64,000 nucleotides of DNA from NCBI RefSeq assembly GCF_030269485.1, contig NZ_BSTL01000011.1, forward strand, positions 181,286 to 245,285. The letters run 5' to 3'. The translations under genes were made by a program, and so were the position numbers. Positions 16,903 through 25,070 of the stretch are shown one piece after another (position 1 is the stretch's first letter; the number at the start of each line of letters is the position of its first letter). This DNA is from Actinoplanes sp. NBRC 103695. Its GTDB lineage: Bacteria; Actinomycetota; Actinomycetes; Mycobacteriales; Micromonosporaceae. The notes beneath the pieces are model-generated. The model was not told the DNA's origin. It searched no databases and saw nothing but the letters and a program-made list of their open reading frames with translations.

Positions 16903-16934
16903 AACTAGGATGCTAGTGTCATAGCACCTTAGTT
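16903..16934. promoter_or_regulatory. Palindromic operator of the GntR/YtrA-type regulator
   Basis: AACTAGGATGCTA (16903-16915) and TAGCACCTTAGTT (16922-16934) are inverted repeats matching at 11 of 13 positions around a 6-bp centre. The site lies 15 bp before the regulator's GTG, overlapping where a promoter must be. Autorepression of the operon is the likely function. Confidence 0.75.
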
Positions 16935-16949
16935 GAATGGAGGCTGTCC

Positions 16950-17339
16950 GTGATCGAATTCCATCTGGACGCCCGGTCCGGCGTCGCGCCGTACATGCAG
17001 CTCATCCATCAGGTCCGGCGCGCCATGCGCCTCGGCCTGCTCACCGAGGGCGACCAGCTGCCCACGGTCAAAGAGGTGGTCGGCAAGATCGCCATCAATC
17101 CGAACACGGTGCTGAAGGCCTACCGCGAGCTGGAATTCGAAGGCCTGGTCAAGCTGCGCACCGGCGTCGGCACCTTCGTCGCCCGGACGCTCAGCGACAA
17201 GACCCTGGCCGCCCACGCCCCGCTGCGCGCCGAGCTGGAGCGGTGGCTGGCTCGGGCACGCGAGGCCGGCCTCGAGGACGAAAGCATCGAGGCCCTGTTC
17301 CTCAGCGCGTTTCGCGCGCAAACGGAGGCCCGATCATGA
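16950..17339 (+). CDS. GntR-family transcriptional regulator, YtrA subfamily
   Basis: 129 residues. The N-terminal winged helix-turn-helix (PYMQLIHQVRRAMRLGLLTEGDQLPTVKEVVGKIAINPNTVLKAYRELEFEGLV) is followed by a short helical dimer segment, the layout of YtrA regulators that control adjacent ABC genes. GTG start with GGAGG 5 nt upstream. The stop overlaps the ATPase start by ATGA. Confidence 0.93.
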   Translation: MIEFHLDARSGVAPYMQLIHQVRRAMRLGLLTEGDQLPTVKEVVGKIAINPNTVLKAYRELEFEGLVKLRTGVGTFVARTLSDKTLAAHAPLRAELERWLARAREAGLEDESIEALFLSAFRAQTEARS

Positions 17340-18226
17340 CTGATGCGATCGCCACCACGGGCCTCACCAAGAACTACGGCCGCAAGACCGCGCTGAACGA
17401 CTGCACGCTGACCGTCCCGACCGGCCGGATCGTCGGCCTGGTCGGCCCGAACGGCGCCGGCAAATCCACCCTGCTCCAGCTGGCCTGCGGGCTGCTCCGG
17501 CCGACCACCGGCTCGATCGAGGTGCTCGGCGAGCGGCCGGGCAACGGGCCGGAGCACACCGCGCGGATCGGTTTCGTCGCGCAGGACACCCCGACGTACG
17601 CGCATCTGTCGATCGCCGAGCACCTGCGCCTCGGCCGCGCCCTGAACCGCGGCTGGGACGACGCCCTGGCCCGGGAGCGCATCGAGCAACTCGGGCTGGA
17701 CCCGGCGCAGCGGGCCGGCAAGCTCTCCGGCGGTCAGCGGTCCCAGCTCGCGCTGACCCTGGCCGTCGCCAAGCGGCCCGAACTGCTGCTGCTCGACGAG
17801 CCGGTGGCCGCCCTGGACCCGCTGGCCCGCCGCGAGTTCCTGCAAGGACTGATGGAGCACACCGCCGAGCACGGCACGTCGCTCGTACTCTCCTCGCACC
17901 TGATCGCCGACCTGGAGCGCACCTGCGACTACCTGGTCGTGCTCGTCGACTCGCGGATCCGGCTGGCCGGCGACGTCGAGGAACTGCTCGCCCAGCACCA
18001 CCGGGTGACCGGCGCCCGGCGGGAGGCGTCGAGCCTGCCGTCCGGACACGAGGTCGTCTACCAGAGCCACACCGGTAAGCAGAGCACGATGATCGTGCGG
18101 AGCTCCGCCCCGATCGAGGATCCGTGGTGGACGGTGGAGCAGCTCAGCATGGAGGACCTGGTCCTGGCGTACATGACCGAGGCCGGCCGGATCGCCCCGG
18201 CCCGGGTATTGGAGGGGCACCGATGA
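17336..18226 (+). CDS. ABC transporter ATP-binding protein
   Basis: 296 residues. Walker A GPNGAGKST, signature LSGGQRSQL, Walker B LLLLDEPVAALD and switch histidine (LSSHL) are all present. The C-terminal 70 residues form an extra domain typical of exporter ATPases regulated by YtrA-type repressors. Coupled by ATGA overlaps to the regulator upstream and the permease downstream, so the three genes form one operon. The substrate cannot be told; such systems often answer cell-envelope antibiotics. Confidence 0.92.
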   Translation: MTDAIATTGLTKNYGRKTALNDCTLTVPTGRIVGLVGPNGAGKSTLLQLACGLLRPTTGSIEVLGERPGNGPEHTARIGFVAQDTPTYAHLSIAEHLRLGRALNRGWDDALARERIEQLGLDPAQRAGKLSGGQRSQLALTLAVAKRPELLLLDEPVAALDPLARREFLQGLMEHTAEHGTSLVLSSHLIADLERTCDYLVVLVDSRIRLAGDVEELLAQHHRVTGARREASSLPSGHEVVYQSHTGKQSTMIVRSSAPIEDPWWTVEQLSMEDLVLAYMTEAGRIAPARVLEGHR

Positions 18227-19248
18227 CCTGGTTGACGTGGCGTCAGTTCCGCACACCCGTGGGGCTGGTGACCGGGATGGTGGCGCTGGTCGTGGTCGCG
18301 CTAGTGGTGGCCCGCCCCGCCCTGATGGACCTGTACCGGTCCACCGGCCTGGCGTCGTGCACCACGGATTGCACGCAGGAGCAGGTGCGGGACTTCCTCC
18401 TTCGTGCCGACGACCTCGCGGCCAAGCCGCTCTTCTGGGCCGGCTTCGCGGCGATCTACCTGATCCCGGCGATCATCGGGATCTTCTGGGGCGCACCGAT
18501 GGTCGCCCGCGAGCTGGAGTCCGGCACCTTCCGGCTGGTGTGGAGCCAGGGCATCACCCGGAGCCGCTGGCTGGCCGTCAAGCTGCTGGCCGGCGCGGGC
18601 GCCGCGATGCTCGCCGCCGGGCTGCTCAGCCTGGCCGTGACCTGGTTCTCCGTCCCGTTCGACCGGGCCAACGACAACCGGCTGATCGCCGAGGTGTTCG
18701 GCGCGCGCGGGATCGTGCCCATCGCGTACGCGGCGCTGGCCTTCGTCCTGGGCGTGCTGATCGGAACCGTGCTGCGTCGCACCGTGCCGGCCATGGCGGT
18801 GACGCTGATCCTGATCGCCACGGTCCAGGTGGTGATGCCGACGCTGGTCCGCCCGAACCTGATCCCGCCGAAGCACTACACCGGGGCGCTCGTCGCCCAG
18901 ACCGGCCTCGACGGCGGCTTCGAGGAGCTCATGATGAGCGGGGACGGCAGCCTCCACGTCATACCCCGGCTGGCGGAGCCGGGCGCCTGGGTCCTGTCGA
19001 ACCGGGCGGTCAAGGCCGACGGCTCCACCTTCACCGGACCGTACGACCCGGCGTTCTGCGGCCGCGACGCCGGCGGCCCGAGGAGGTGCGAGGAGTGGGT
19101 CCTGTCCCAAAACCTGCACCAGGACGCGAAGTTCCAGCCGGCGAGCCGCTTCTGGCCACTGCAGTGGATCGAGACGGCACTGATCCTGGTGGTCTCGGCG
19201 CTGCTGGCGGCGCTGACCTTCTGGTGGGTCCGACGCCGCCTGAGCTGA
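18223..19248 (+). CDS. ABC transporter permease
   Basis: 341 residues with about six membrane helices (first at about 15-35, last at about 315-335). A large extracytoplasmic loop with two Cys residues (ASCTTDCTQEQ) follows helix 1, and another loop with CGRDAGGPRRCEEW precedes the last helix. It shows the ABC-2-type exporter pattern with MVARELESGTFRLVWSQGITRSRWL after helix 2. The ATG overlaps the ATPase stop. It is probably an efflux or repair exporter. Confidence 0.88.
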   Translation: MTWLTWRQFRTPVGLVTGMVALVVVALVVARPALMDLYRSTGLASCTTDCTQEQVRDFLLRADDLAAKPLFWAGFAAIYLIPAIIGIFWGAPMVARELESGTFRLVWSQGITRSRWLAVKLLAGAGAAMLAAGLLSLAVTWFSVPFDRANDNRLIAEVFGARGIVPIAYAALAFVLGVLIGTVLRRTVPAMAVTLILIATVQVVMPTLVRPNLIPPKHYTGALVAQTGLDGGFEELMMSGDGSLHVIPRLAEPGAWVLSNRAVKADGSTFTGPYDPAFCGRDAGGPRRCEEWVLSQNLHQDAKFQPASRFWPLQWIETALILVVSALLAALTFWWVRRRLS

Positions 19249-19265
19249 CACCCTCCCCGGTGGTG

Positions 19266-19293
19266 GGTGGGTCGCGCTGACCGACGACCCGCC
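19266..19293 (+). terminator. Weak hairpin after the ABC operon
   Basis: GGTGGGTCG (19266-19274) pairs with CGACCCGCC (19285-19293) with one G-T pair, 18 bp after the permease stop. There is no T run, so termination is uncertain. Confidence 0.35.
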
Positions 19294-19357
19294 CCCTCCC
19301 CCACCCCGTCACTGGGTGGGCCGTCGACGTTAGCCGGTCGGGAAGACTATTCGGTTG

Positions 19358-19388
19358 CTGTCCACAGGCACTTGGGCGCTGTGGACAA
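19358..19388. promoter_or_regulatory. Pair of inverted DnaA boxes
   Basis: CTGTCCACA (19358-19366, one mismatch) and TGTGGACAA (19380-19388, exact inverse of TTGTCCACA) face each other in the 248-bp gap between the ABC permease and the convergent membrane protein gene. Confidence 0.5.
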
Positions 19389-19464
19389 CCCCGAGCCGGG
19401 CGGTTCCCTGGAGCGGGGACCGCCCGGCCATGGGCGTGCCGCGGGGGACGGGCAACGGCACGCC

Positions 19465-19502
19465 GCACTGGAGGGGACTAGCTGCACTGGAGGGGACTAG
19501 CT
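19465..19502. repeat. Two perfect 19-bp direct repeats at a stop codon
   Basis: The unit GCACTGGAGGGGACTAGCT occurs at 19465-19483 and again at 19484-19502 with no gap. It contains the TAG stop (CTA on this strand) of the minus-strand gene ending at 19497, so the duplication lies directly across its 3' end. Confidence 0.9.
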
Positions 19503-19991
19503 GCGCGTGCCTCGGCGTCCGCCGAGTGTTGCCAGTCCGATCAGCCAGCCGACGAAAATGCCGTAGCTGGCGCCGGACGAGGCCGACTCGAACGCTCGGA
19601 GCAGCGTCGGGTTGGCCAGGAACAGTGTGGTGAGCAGGGCGGCGAAGCCGCAGGAGAAGATGTACGCACCCCAGCCGGCGAAGAACTGGCTGATGGTGCC
19701 GCGGGCCCGGGCGAGTTGTGAACCGGGCAGCAGGAAAAGGAAGAGCGCGGTCAGGACGACCACCAGGATCGCTCGGAGGTCCTGCACGAGGATTTCGCGC
19801 AGGGAGTCGCCCGAGTCGATGTACCAGGCCGGCCAGCCGAGCAGCCGGAGCCACCAGCCGAGGGCCGTGGCCGGGTTCGTGTTGTCCGCGGCCCAGTCCC
19901 GATACCACGGGCTGCCGAAGACGAGCACCAGGATGAGCGCGGCGAAGGTGCCTGCCCCTGGTGCGGACTTGTACTTGTTACCGAGAGCCAT
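19497..19991 (-). CDS. Small membrane protein of unknown function
   Basis: 164 residues with about four membrane helices (near residues 15-30, 70-90, 105-125 and 140-160). A Trp-rich loop (WYRDWAADN, ALGWWLRLLGWPAWYIDSGD) lies between the first two. No family recognised. The ATG at 19991 has no strong ribosome site. Flanked by DnaA boxes on one side and a small soluble hypothetical on the other. Confidence 0.75.
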   Translation of the reverse strand: MALGNKYKSAPGAGTFAALILVLVFGSPWYRDWAADNTNPATALGWWLRLLGWPAWYIDSGDSLREILVQDLRAILVVVLTALFLFLLPGSQLARARGTISQFFAGWGAYIFSCGFAALLTTLFLANPTLLRAFESASSGASYGIFVGWLIGLATLGGRRGTRS

Positions 19992-20054
19992 GCGCCGCTA
20001 TTTCCCAGGTGGCGTACAGCTTCAAACGACGGGCATAAATGCCCGGAACGGGAT

Positions 20055-20336
20055 CTACCTCTGCAAATAGTCGATGAACGCCGCGCGCAGCAGAGGTTCC
20101 TGTTCGCCGTAGTGGTGGCCGGTCAGCTCGCGCCAGAGGGCGACCGCCTCGTCGATGGTGGGGCCGACCGAGTTGGGCGCGCCGTCCAGCGCGGAGGCCT
20201 CGTCCGAGTCGGGCAGGTGCTTGAACACCGACCAGAAGAAGCTCACATCACGCTGCTCCCGCGCCTTGGCGAAGGCGCGCTCACGCAACTGCTCCGTCTC
20301 CAGCGCATCCAGCTCAGCAAAGCTCGCAGACGTCAT
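20055..20336 (-). CDS. Small helical hypothetical protein
   Basis: 93 residues, acidic and probably all-helical: MTSASFAELDALETEQLRE at the start, FWSVFKHLPDSDEAS in the middle, RELTGHHYGEQEPLLRAAF near the end. No membrane helix or known motif. The ATG at 20336 is preferred over one at 20357. Function unknown. Confidence 0.7.
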   Translation of the reverse strand: MTSASFAELDALETEQLRERAFAKAREQRDVSFFWSVFKHLPDSDEASALDGAPNSVGPTIDEAVALWRELTGHHYGEQEPLLRAAFIDYLQR

Positions 20337-20406
20337 GCCACCCAGTCTAGGCGGCACCCCGTCCCAACGTTCGAGGTGGCGTGACTCCGTCCCGCGATCG
20401 GCCCGT

Positions 20407-20480
20407 CGTTGAGATGGCTCGCGGTTTTCTGACGCCCGTCGCTCTTTGCGGGCGTCAGAAAACCGCGGGCCATCTCAACG
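20407..20480. repeat. Long near-perfect inverted repeat (32-bp arms)
   Basis: Arms 20407-20438 and 20449-20480 match at 31 of 32 positions; the one difference still allows a G-U pair in RNA. The loop is 10 nt. It lies between the stop of the permease gene ending at 20522 and the start of the small helical gene at 20336, both on the minus strand. No T run follows on either strand, so it is more than a plain terminator. Confidence 0.9.
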
Positions 20481-20521
20481 GCATCAGGGGGCCGATCGCC
20501 CCGCGGAGCGAAGCGAAGCAA

Positions 20522-21745
20522 TTAAGCTCTGCCTCCACCCCAGGGACCGTCGTCCCAGCGATCCGTCCTGGCTTGAGGCTGGGCGGGGGGCTGGGACCAG
20601 GTCTCCGGCTGATCCGGGTGCCAGGTGCCCGCGGAGCTCGCGGCGGTCATCTGCCAGTCGTCGTCGGAGCCGCCGAGGGGCTGCGGGCGGCCGTACGTCT
20701 CGATCAGGCGGGTGACCACCAGGCCGGCGGCGAGCACCGCGGCGGCGATCGCGTAGAGCGCGATGTCGAAGTCGCGGCGGTCGGCGTAGTCCAGGAAGAG
20801 GGTGAGCGCGGCGGTCGCGAGCAGCGTGCCGAAGATGCCGCCGCGCCGGCCGAACGCGCTGGTCCCGGCCAGCATGGCGACGCCGATCGCGATGCCGGTC
20901 CACTCGAAGCCAGGCGCCGGCGTGACCGGCCGGCCGGGCTGCACGGTGGCGAGCAGGACGCCGGCCACGACCGCGAACAGCGAGGAGAAGACCAGGGCGG
21001 CGACCACGGGTACGGTGACGCCGGCGCCGCGGCGGCGGGCCGGGTCGCCGATCGGGCGCAGCTTGCCGATGAAGCGCCGCAGTGGCGCGACGGTGCCCGT
21101 GGCGCCGCCCAGCACGGCCAGCAGCGCGAAGCCGCCGAAGAGGAAGAACGCCTGGTCGGAGGGGTCGAAGTCGCCTTGGACGTTGACCGGGCCGGCGCGC
21201 AGCTGGTTGAAGACGACCACGCCGAACGCGGCCGCCAGGGTGGCCACCCAGCCGGGGACGTGCAGGCTGACCACCAGGATGGCGACCAGCAGGCCGGCGA
21301 TCGCGGCGATGATCAGCGCGGGGACGGCCGCCTGGAGCAGGCCCTTGTCGCCGTTCTCGGCGTACTGCAGGGAGGCGGCGACGGCGATCGGGCCGATCGC
21401 GAGGTTGGGTACGCCGGCGCGCAGCGACAGCCCGGCGCCGAGGGCGAGCAGTCCGATCGCCGCGCCCCAGATGAGCAGGGTGTCCAGTGCGGGACGGCGC
21501 AGCGCGTCCGGTTCGAGGCGGTAGAGCAGGAAGCCGATCGCCGCGACGGCGAGCAGCAGCACGATCTCCCAGCCGATGTGGATGCCGAGCCGGTCGCGGC
21601 CGGTGTCCTCGCTCGAGATCAGGCGCAGCGGCTGGGCGGATCCGCCGTCCTGGTCGGGATCGAGCCCGTGCCTGCTCCGGAAGTCGTGCGCGGCGTATCC
21701 CGCTCGGTACGCCGCCGGATCACTGACCTGCTCGTCGTACGCCAT
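20522..21745 (-). CDS. Branched-chain/sugar-type ABC permease-like membrane protein
   Basis: 407 residues: a polar 60-residue N-terminus, about ten membrane helices (first near residue 65), and a hydrophilic Pro/Trp/Asp-rich tail from about residue 345. The helical core with ALGAGLSLRAGVPNLAIGPIAVAAS resembles the BPD_transp_2 family (LivH/RbsC), whose motif includes L-S-x-G-x-x-N-L/F. No ATPase or binding protein is adjacent. The ATG at 21745 has GGAGG 7 nt upstream. Cargo cannot be told. Confidence 0.8.
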   Translation of the reverse strand: MAYDEQVSDPAAYRAGYAAHDFRSRHGLDPDQDGGSAQPLRLISSEDTGRDRLGIHIGWEIVLLLAVAAIGFLLYRLEPDALRRPALDTLLIWGAAIGLLALGAGLSLRAGVPNLAIGPIAVAASLQYAENGDKGLLQAAVPALIIAAIAGLLVAILVVSLHVPGWVATLAAAFGVVVFNQLRAGPVNVQGDFDPSDQAFFLFGGFALLAVLGGATGTVAPLRRFIGKLRPIGDPARRRGAGVTVPVVAALVFSSLFAVVAGVLLATVQPGRPVTPAPGFEWTGIAIGVAMLAGTSAFGRRGGIFGTLLATAALTLFLDYADRRDFDIALYAIAAAVLAAGLVVTRLIETYGRPQPLGGSDDDWQMTAASSAGTWHPDQPETWSQPPAQPQARTDRWDDGPWGGGRA

Positions 21746-21821
21746 CTTCTGCCTCCGGCCCCTGCCCCTTACTGAGGATACGGATGTAACCACCAGCGGA
21801 GTTCAAGACCAAGGCGCCGGG

Positions 21822-22334
21822 TCAGTTCAGCTTGGAATCTTTGTCCAGGTCGTCCGGGTCGTCCTGGTCTGGCACCCGGCAGGAGCGCTCCAGCCAGAGG
21901 GCGGCACCGATCAGGGCGAGCGCCGCGGCCACCCCGGCGGCGGTGGCCGGCAGGGCGTCGTTGGAGAACTCGCGGGACATGTCCAGCGCGAAGAACAGCA
22001 GCAGGCCCGAGCAGTACCCGCCGTAGAGGGCGCCGGCCAGCGAGGAGGCCTTGGCGAGTACGGCGTACCGCGCCACGGCCAGCGGCTCCACCGGGAGCGC
22101 GCCGCGTTTGCGCTGGACGCGGGCGGCGGTGTTCTGCGCGAGGATGCCCTCGGCGGCGGCCAGCGCGGCGATCACGATGACCGGCAGCCAGGGCGGGGCC
22201 GGCCACTCGTTGTAGAAGAAGCTGAGCAGCAGCCAGCCGACCGCCGCCGCGACCAGGGCCGCGACCACCAGCGCCGAGATGCTGGTCGGGCGCATCGACG
22301 GGTCGGCGCGCGGACCGCTCGGGTTGTTGCTCAC
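21822..22334 (-). CDS. DUF3180 membrane protein
   Basis: 170 residues with four membrane helices (about 19-38, 44-62, 92-112 and 125-145) and an acidic tail. It matches the DUF3180 family, found next to folK throughout actinobacteria (Rv3605c-like). Contains NTAARVQRKRGALPVEPLAVARYAVLAKA between helices. The GTG start overlaps the folK stop by GTGA. Confidence 0.9.
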   Translation of the reverse strand: MSNNPSGPRADPSMRPTSISALVVAALVAAAVGWLLLSFFYNEWPAPPWLPVIVIAALAAAEGILAQNTAARVQRKRGALPVEPLAVARYAVLAKASSLAGALYGGYCSGLLLFFALDMSREFSNDALPATAAGVAAALALIGAALWLERSCRVPDQDDPDDLDKDSKLN

Positions 22335-22861
22335 GCGTCCGACTGTAGTAGGAGGTCGGGCCGGGGGGTCATCGCGGCGGCGTCGGCGGCGAGCCCCGGC
22401 TGGTTGAGCAGGTCGGTCACCCAGCCGTGCCCGGTGAGCCGCGCGTACGGCTGGATGTCCAGCCACGGTTTGAGCACGAAGGCCCGCAGGTGGGCGCGCG
22501 GGTGCGGCAGGGTCAGCTCGGCGTCGGCGCTGACCACGGGCTGATCGTCGGCGGTGTGCACCTCGATCACGTCGACGTCCAGCGTGCGCGGCGCGAAGCG
22601 GTGTTCCGGGTCGCGCACCCGGCCCGCGTCGGTCTCGCAGGCCCGGGCGAGCGCGAGCCAGTCGGCCGGTTCGGCCTCCGGGTCCAGACAGAGCAGGACC
22701 CCGTTGAGGTACGGGGGCTGAGCGCTGTCGTTCTCCCAGGGCGGCGTCTCGTACACCCCGGAGGCCAGGAGTACCCGGTCGCCGAGCAGGTCGACGGCCC
22801 GGCGCAGGTAGCCGATGCGGTCGCCCAGGTTGCTGCCCAGCGAGAGGACGGCCCTGCTCAC
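22331..22861 (-). CDS. folK: 2-amino-4-hydroxy-6-hydroxymethyldihydropteridine diphosphokinase
   Basis: Transfers pyrophosphate from ATP to 6-hydroxymethyl-dihydropterin. 176 residues beginning VSRAVLSLGSNLGDR, with ASGVYETPPW, YLNGVLLC, FAPRTLDVDVI and LPHPRAHLRAFVLKPW, all family signatures. GTG start with GTGA overlap of folB. Length is normal. Confidence 0.96.
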   Translation of the reverse strand: MSRAVLSLGSNLGDRIGYLRRAVDLLGDRVLLASGVYETPPWENDSAQPPYLNGVLLCLDPEAEPADWLALARACETDAGRVRDPEHRFAPRTLDVDVIEVHTADDQPVVSADAELTLPHPRAHLRAFVLKPWLDIQPYARLTGHGWVTDLLNQPGLAADAAAMTPRPDLLLQSDA

Positions 22862-23220
22862 GGACGTTCCCGGCGCAGGACCACGGCGACGTCGGCGAAC
22901 TCGTGCGGGATCGGCGCCTGCGGCTTGTGGACGGTGACGGTGGCCGCGGCGACACGCTCGTCGGTCAGGCATGCGGCGGCCAGCCGGTCGGCCAGTGTCT
23001 CGATCAGGTCGACCGGTTCACCCGCGACGATCGCGGCGAGGCGGCCGGCCAGTTCGCCGTAGTGCACGGTGCGGGTGACGTCGTCGGTGGCCGCGGCGGG
23101 GGCGAGGTCCAGCTCCAGCTCGGCGTCGATCACGAAGTCCTGACCGTCGGCGCGTTCGAAGTCGTAGACGCCGTGGCGGCCATGGACGCGTAGTCCCGTC
23201 AGCCGGATCCGATCGCTCAC
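22858..23220 (-). CDS. folB: Dihydroneopterin aldolase
   Basis: Cleaves 7,8-dihydroneopterin to 6-hydroxymethyl-dihydropterin and glycolaldehyde. 120 residues with VSDRIRLTGLRVHGRHGVYDFER at the start, VHYGELAGRL, LIETLADRLA and the C-terminal TVTVHKPQAPIP. Coupled to folP and folK by GTGA overlaps. Confidence 0.95.
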   Translation of the reverse strand: MSDRIRLTGLRVHGRHGVYDFERADGQDFVIDAELELDLAPAAATDDVTRTVHYGELAGRLAAIVAGEPVDLIETLADRLAAACLTDERVAAATVTVHKPQAPIPHEFADVAVVLRRERP

Positions 23221-24086
23221 GGCGTACCCCCGGATGGTTGTGCCAACCTCGGAGCGCCGGACGCGCTCCACACCTCGATCGCGTCCTTGGTCGCGCGCAC
23301 CTCGTGGACGCGCACTCCCCACACCCCGGCGGCCACCGCCAGCACGCTGGTCGCGAGCGTGGCGTCGGCGCGTCCGGCGACCGGCCGCGGCGTGCCGTCC
23401 GGCGCGGCCAGCAGACGGCCCAGGTAGGACTTGCGACTGGCCCCGAAGAGCACCGGCTGACCGGTACCGACCAGCACGTCCAGCCGGCGGGTCAGCGCCC
23501 AGTTGTGCTCGGCGTTCTTGGCGAAGCCCAGTCCCGGGTCGAGGATGATCCGCTCGGCGGCGACCCCGGCCGCGCGCGCGGCCTCGACCCGTCCGGCCAG
23601 CTCCGCGGCCACCTCGGCGACCACGTCGTGGTAGCGGGCCAGGGCGTTCATCTCCCGGGAGTGCCCACGCCAGTGCATGACGACGTACGGGCAGCCGGCG
23701 CTCGCCACCAGCGGCGTCATGCCGGGGTCGGCCAGGCCGCCGGAGACGTCGTTGACCAGCGCCGCACCGGCGTCCAGCGCGGCCGCGGCGACGTCGGCCC
23801 GGGTGGTGTCGATGCTGGTCGGGACGCCGGCGGCGGTGAGCGCGGCGATCACCGGGACGACCCGGTCTGTTTCGGTACGCGTGTCGACCCGCTCGGCGCC
23901 GGGCCGGGTGGACTCCCCGCCGACGTCCACGATGTCCGCGCCCTCGTCCCGCATCGCCACGCCGTGCGCCACGGCGGCATCGGGGTCGGCGTAGAGACCG
24001 CCGTCGCTGAAGCTGTCCGGGGTGACGTTGAGGACCCCCATCACCACCGGGTGATCAAGATGGAGCAATTCGTCGCCGATCGGCAC
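23217..24086 (-). CDS. folP: Dihydropteroate synthase
   Basis: Condenses 6-hydroxymethyl-dihydropterin pyrophosphate with p-aminobenzoate; the sulfonamide target. 289 residues with VMGVLNVTPDSFSDGG, VDVGGESTRPGA, ALVNDVSGG, YVVMHWRGHS, IILDPGLGFAKN and GASRKSYLG. In related genomes folE normally lies just upstream in the same operon; here 13.8 kb of other genes separate them, so folP must be served by a promoter in the 24087-24411 gap. Confidence 0.96.
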   Translation of the reverse strand: MPIGDELLHLDHPVVMGVLNVTPDSFSDGGLYADPDAAVAHGVAMRDEGADIVDVGGESTRPGAERVDTRTETDRVVPVIAALTAAGVPTSIDTTRADVAAAALDAGAALVNDVSGGLADPGMTPLVASAGCPYVVMHWRGHSREMNALARYHDVVAEVAAELAGRVEAARAAGVAAERIILDPGLGFAKNAEHNWALTRRLDVLVGTGQPVLFGASRKSYLGRLLAAPDGTPRPVAGRADATLATSVLAVAAGVWGVRVHEVRATKDAIEVWSASGAPRLAQPSGGTP

Positions 24087-24411
24087 AGTCCCAACTTAGT
24101 CACTGTGGATCTTCGAACGTGTGTACCATCGCGCAGGTTGCGGGCGGCTCATCCGTCCCGTCACTCAGGTTCAGTCACGCCTTTACCTTGGGTAACGAAT
24201 CAGGCAGCTTGTAGGTAAGAGGGGCGGCCCGTACGCTTCGGACAGGCATCATTTGAAGGACCGAAGGAAGCAGATGGGCTAGCGCAGGACAGGTCGCCCT
24301 TACGGCTCACTGGACGTGGGAGAGCCAGAAGTAGCACCATATGGGGTTGCCGTCAGGCTTCACAACTGCAGTGATCGATCTTTCTGGTCGGTCACCCGGG
24401 AGGTTTAACCG
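24087..24411. other. 325-bp divergent intergenic region between folP and the secretion-like operon
   Basis: No gene is seen. It must hold promoters for folP (minus) and the secretion-like operon (plus). The operon's leader includes small inverted repeats (GGCTC at about 24314 with GAGCC at about 24331) and ends with GGGAGG 7 nt before the ATG at 24412. I do not recognise a riboswitch consensus in it. Confidence 0.6.
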
Positions 24412-24705
24412 ATGATCGCCACCGAACTCGCCGCTCAGGCAGCGACGGTGCTCCAGCAGGCCGTGCTCGCGGCCCCCGAACCCAAGGGCATCAACACCGA
24501 GGGTGTCGTCTCCTTCTTCGCGGGCAACATCGCGCCGATTCTCCTCGCCGTGCTGGGCGTCATCTTCATCGGCCGGGCCAGTCGCGGTGAGATCTCGAAG
24601 GTTCTCACCAGCTCGGCGATCGCCATCGTCGGCCTCGCCTTCATCGCCGGCGCCGCGACGCTGTTCTTCCTGGGCGACTACCTGATCGATTTGATCTTCA
24701 GCTAG
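24412..24705 (+). CDS. Small pilin-like membrane protein of a type IV secretion-like system (VirB2/TcpD-like)
   Basis: 97 residues: an amphipathic N-terminus, a short polar segment (EPKGINTEGVV), then two membrane helices (about 37-55 and 65-92) joined by a basic loop GRASRGEISKVL. Size, position (first gene) and two-helix layout match VirB2/TrbC-type pilins or TcpD of Gram-positive conjugation systems. The family call is by layout and neighbours, not sequence identity. Strong GGGAGG ribosome site. Confidence 0.7.
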   Translation: MIATELAAQAATVLQQAVLAAPEPKGINTEGVVSFFAGNIAPILLAVLGVIFIGRASRGEISKVLTSSAIAIVGLAFIAGAATLFFLGDYLIDLIFS

Positions 24706-24707
24706 TC

Positions 24708-25070
24708 ATGCGCCTACGTACGGATGACGACATCTATCGGGCGCGACTCGTCTACCTCGGGCCGCCGGGATACACGCTGCCCATGCACCTGCCGTACGCG
24801 CAGTATGGGATGTTCGTCCTTCTCGTGCCGCTTTTCATGTTCGTGCACTATCTGATCTCGTTCGAGATCGACCCCTTCCCCGCCTGGGAGATCGCCCTGG
24901 CCATGGTCAGCACGTCGTACGTGTTCCGGCACGTCGACCCCGACCGGCCCGCACGTGTGGTCATCCGGACCGCGCTCACCGACTGGAAGCGCACCCGCGA
25001 ACCTGCCACCGAGCGGCGCGACCCTCGTCTCGTCGCCTCTCGCATCCGCATTCGGGAGGAGCTGATATGA
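24708..25070 (+). CDS. TcpE/VirB3-like membrane protein
   Basis: 120 residues with two membrane helices near 33-50 and 60-75, preceded by RARLVYLGPPGYTLPM and followed by a basic, Arg-rich tail (TDWKRTREPATERRDPRLVASRIRIREEL). TcpE or PrgI-like proteins of this shape sit just before the VirB4 ATPase in Gram-positive systems, as here. It starts 2 bp after the pilin-like gene. Its stop overlaps a 15-codon ORF. Confidence 0.7.
   Translation: MRLRTDDDIYRARLVYLGPPGYTLPMHLPYAQYGMFVLLVPLFMFVHYLISFEIDPFPAWEIALAMVSTSYVFRHVDPDRPARVVIRTALTDWKRTREPATERRDPRLVASRIRIREELI

Noticed and set aside
24230..24411. A riboswitch in the leader of the secretion-like operon
   Set aside because: Small inverted repeats exist but no known aptamer consensus could be matched by eye.
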